Below are positions 63,842-64,000 of a DNA stretch of 64,000 bases, one piece after another. A program made the translations under genes and the position numbers. The stretch comes from Leisingera sp. ANG1 (GTDB lineage Bacteria; Pseudomonadota; Alphaproteobacteria; Rhodobacterales; Rhodobacteraceae), in NCBI RefSeq assembly GCF_000203975.2, contig NZ_AFCF02000008.1:452509-516508 (forward strand), written 5' to 3'. How positions within the stretch are numbered: position 1 is the first letter of the stretch; each line of letters opens with the position of its first letter. The notes under the pieces were generated by a model. That model had not been told where the DNA came from and did not search any database. It saw nothing but the letters and a program-made list of their open reading frames with translations.

Positions 63842-63877
63842 CAAAAAAACTCCCGCCGGAGGCGATCCGGCGGGAGT
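63842..63877 (-). terminator. Rho-independent terminator of folD
   Basis: 12-bp perfect stem ACTCCCGCCGGA/TCCGGCGGGAGT (63849-63860 with 63866-63877), 5-nt loop. On the minus strand seven T follow (63842-63848 complement), so it terminates folD. On the plus strand GTCATTTTC follows, and it may also stop the thioesterase transcript. Confidence 0.88.
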
Positions 63878-63910
63878 GTCATTTTCAGCCGTTGCTGTTC
63901 TGCGAACGTC

Positions 63911-64000
63911 TTACGCCGTCAGGCCTTCGGGCTCGGCGAGGTTATTGGCGCGGCAGCAGGCGGTGACGGTGTTGGCGAGCAGGCAGGCGATGGTCATCGG
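63911..64000 (-). CDS. folD: FolD, C-terminal fragment (methylenetetrahydrofolate dehydrogenase/cyclohydrolase)
   Basis: The last 29 codons and stop of a gene that continues beyond the window. It reads PMTIACLLANTVTACCRANN then LAEPEGLTA. PMTIACLLANTV is the end of the conserved VGPMT block of FolD, the bifunctional 5,10-methylene-THF dehydrogenase and cyclohydrolase. The assignment rests on this short but characteristic motif. Confidence 0.8.
   Translation of the reverse strand, partial: PMTIACLLANTVTACCRANNLAEPEGLTA

Overview
The window is a GC-rich (roughly 60-65 %) chromosomal segment of an alphaproteobacterium. Gene content and order point to the Rhodobacteraceae, Roseobacter group (Leisingera, Phaeobacter or Ruegeria-like); this is inferred from protein resemblance and synteny, not from a search. 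The indicators are an aa3 oxidase assembly operon (ctaC-ctaB-coxF-ctaG-ctaE-surf1), folB-folP-glmM, glyQ/glyS next to a PPDK-like gene, a tad pilus locus with an OmpA lipoprotein and an extra AAA ATPase, and many DUF genes familiar from this family. Almost everything is core or housekeeping. I see no prophage, IS element, CRISPR array, tRNA or rRNA.

Layout. 1-2041: two tandem EamA permeases with a small, lower-GC membrane-protein gene between them. 2054-5336 (minus): folB-folP-glmM, a folate and cell-wall precursor operon with 4-nt overlaps. 5466-13325 (minus): a SleB-like cell-wall hydrolase, a PPDK-type enzyme, glyS, a DUF6446-like gene, an orphan lower-GC gene and glyQ. 13582-15354: an exported SPOR/peptidoglycan-binding protein with a trypsin-fold domain that has lost its catalytic residues. 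15626-19552: small enzymes (SDR, DUF1178, EcsC, GNAT, flavin reductase, hexapeptide acetyltransferase). 19804-25860: SulP transporter, PRC-barrel protein, a membrane-anchored beta-helix protein, mtnP and apt (purine and methylthioadenosine salvage). 26079-31859 (minus): FAD-linked dehydrogenase, MBL protein, RimJ-like GNAT, M16 peptidase and thrC. 31880-36130 (minus): cytochrome c oxidase genes. 36326-41985 (plus): tldD, dprA and topA. 41982-45091: a TetR/VOC divergent pair with two operator-like palindromes, scoAB (3-oxoacid CoA-transferase) and a small membrane protein. 45092-45967: a long non-coding stretch full of palindromes. 45968-58910: a lytic transglycosylase and then the tad locus (flp, cpaB, cpaC, ompA, cpaE, cpaF, tadB, tadC, two TPR lipoproteins, cpaA, AAA ATPase). 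58952-64000: a SnoaL-like/HxlR divergent pair, the ligase-associated helicase and PdeM, a thioesterase and the end of folD.

How the genes work together. The cta genes make and mature subunits II and III of an aa3-type oxidase: heme O synthesis by CtaB, CuB insertion by CtaG, assembly by Surf1. The tad genes assemble a Flp pilus: Flp pilin, prepilin peptidase CpaA, secretin CpaC, ATPases CpaE and CpaF, and platform proteins TadB and TadC. The neighbouring lytic transglycosylase may open the peptidoglycan for it.

The most unusual signal is not a gene. A structured intergenic repeat of 150-170 bp occurs three times (15451-15604, 25894-26058, 28429-28598). It keeps the same nested stem-loop plan while the stem sequences change with compensating base pairs. 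A 63-nt cloverleaf-like palindrome cluster at 45806-45868 is a second, unrelated structure. Other points of note are the inactive protease domain, a lower-GC insertion inside glyS, a duplicated tail of the lytic transglycosylase, and a perfect FNR-type site between ctaC and tldD.
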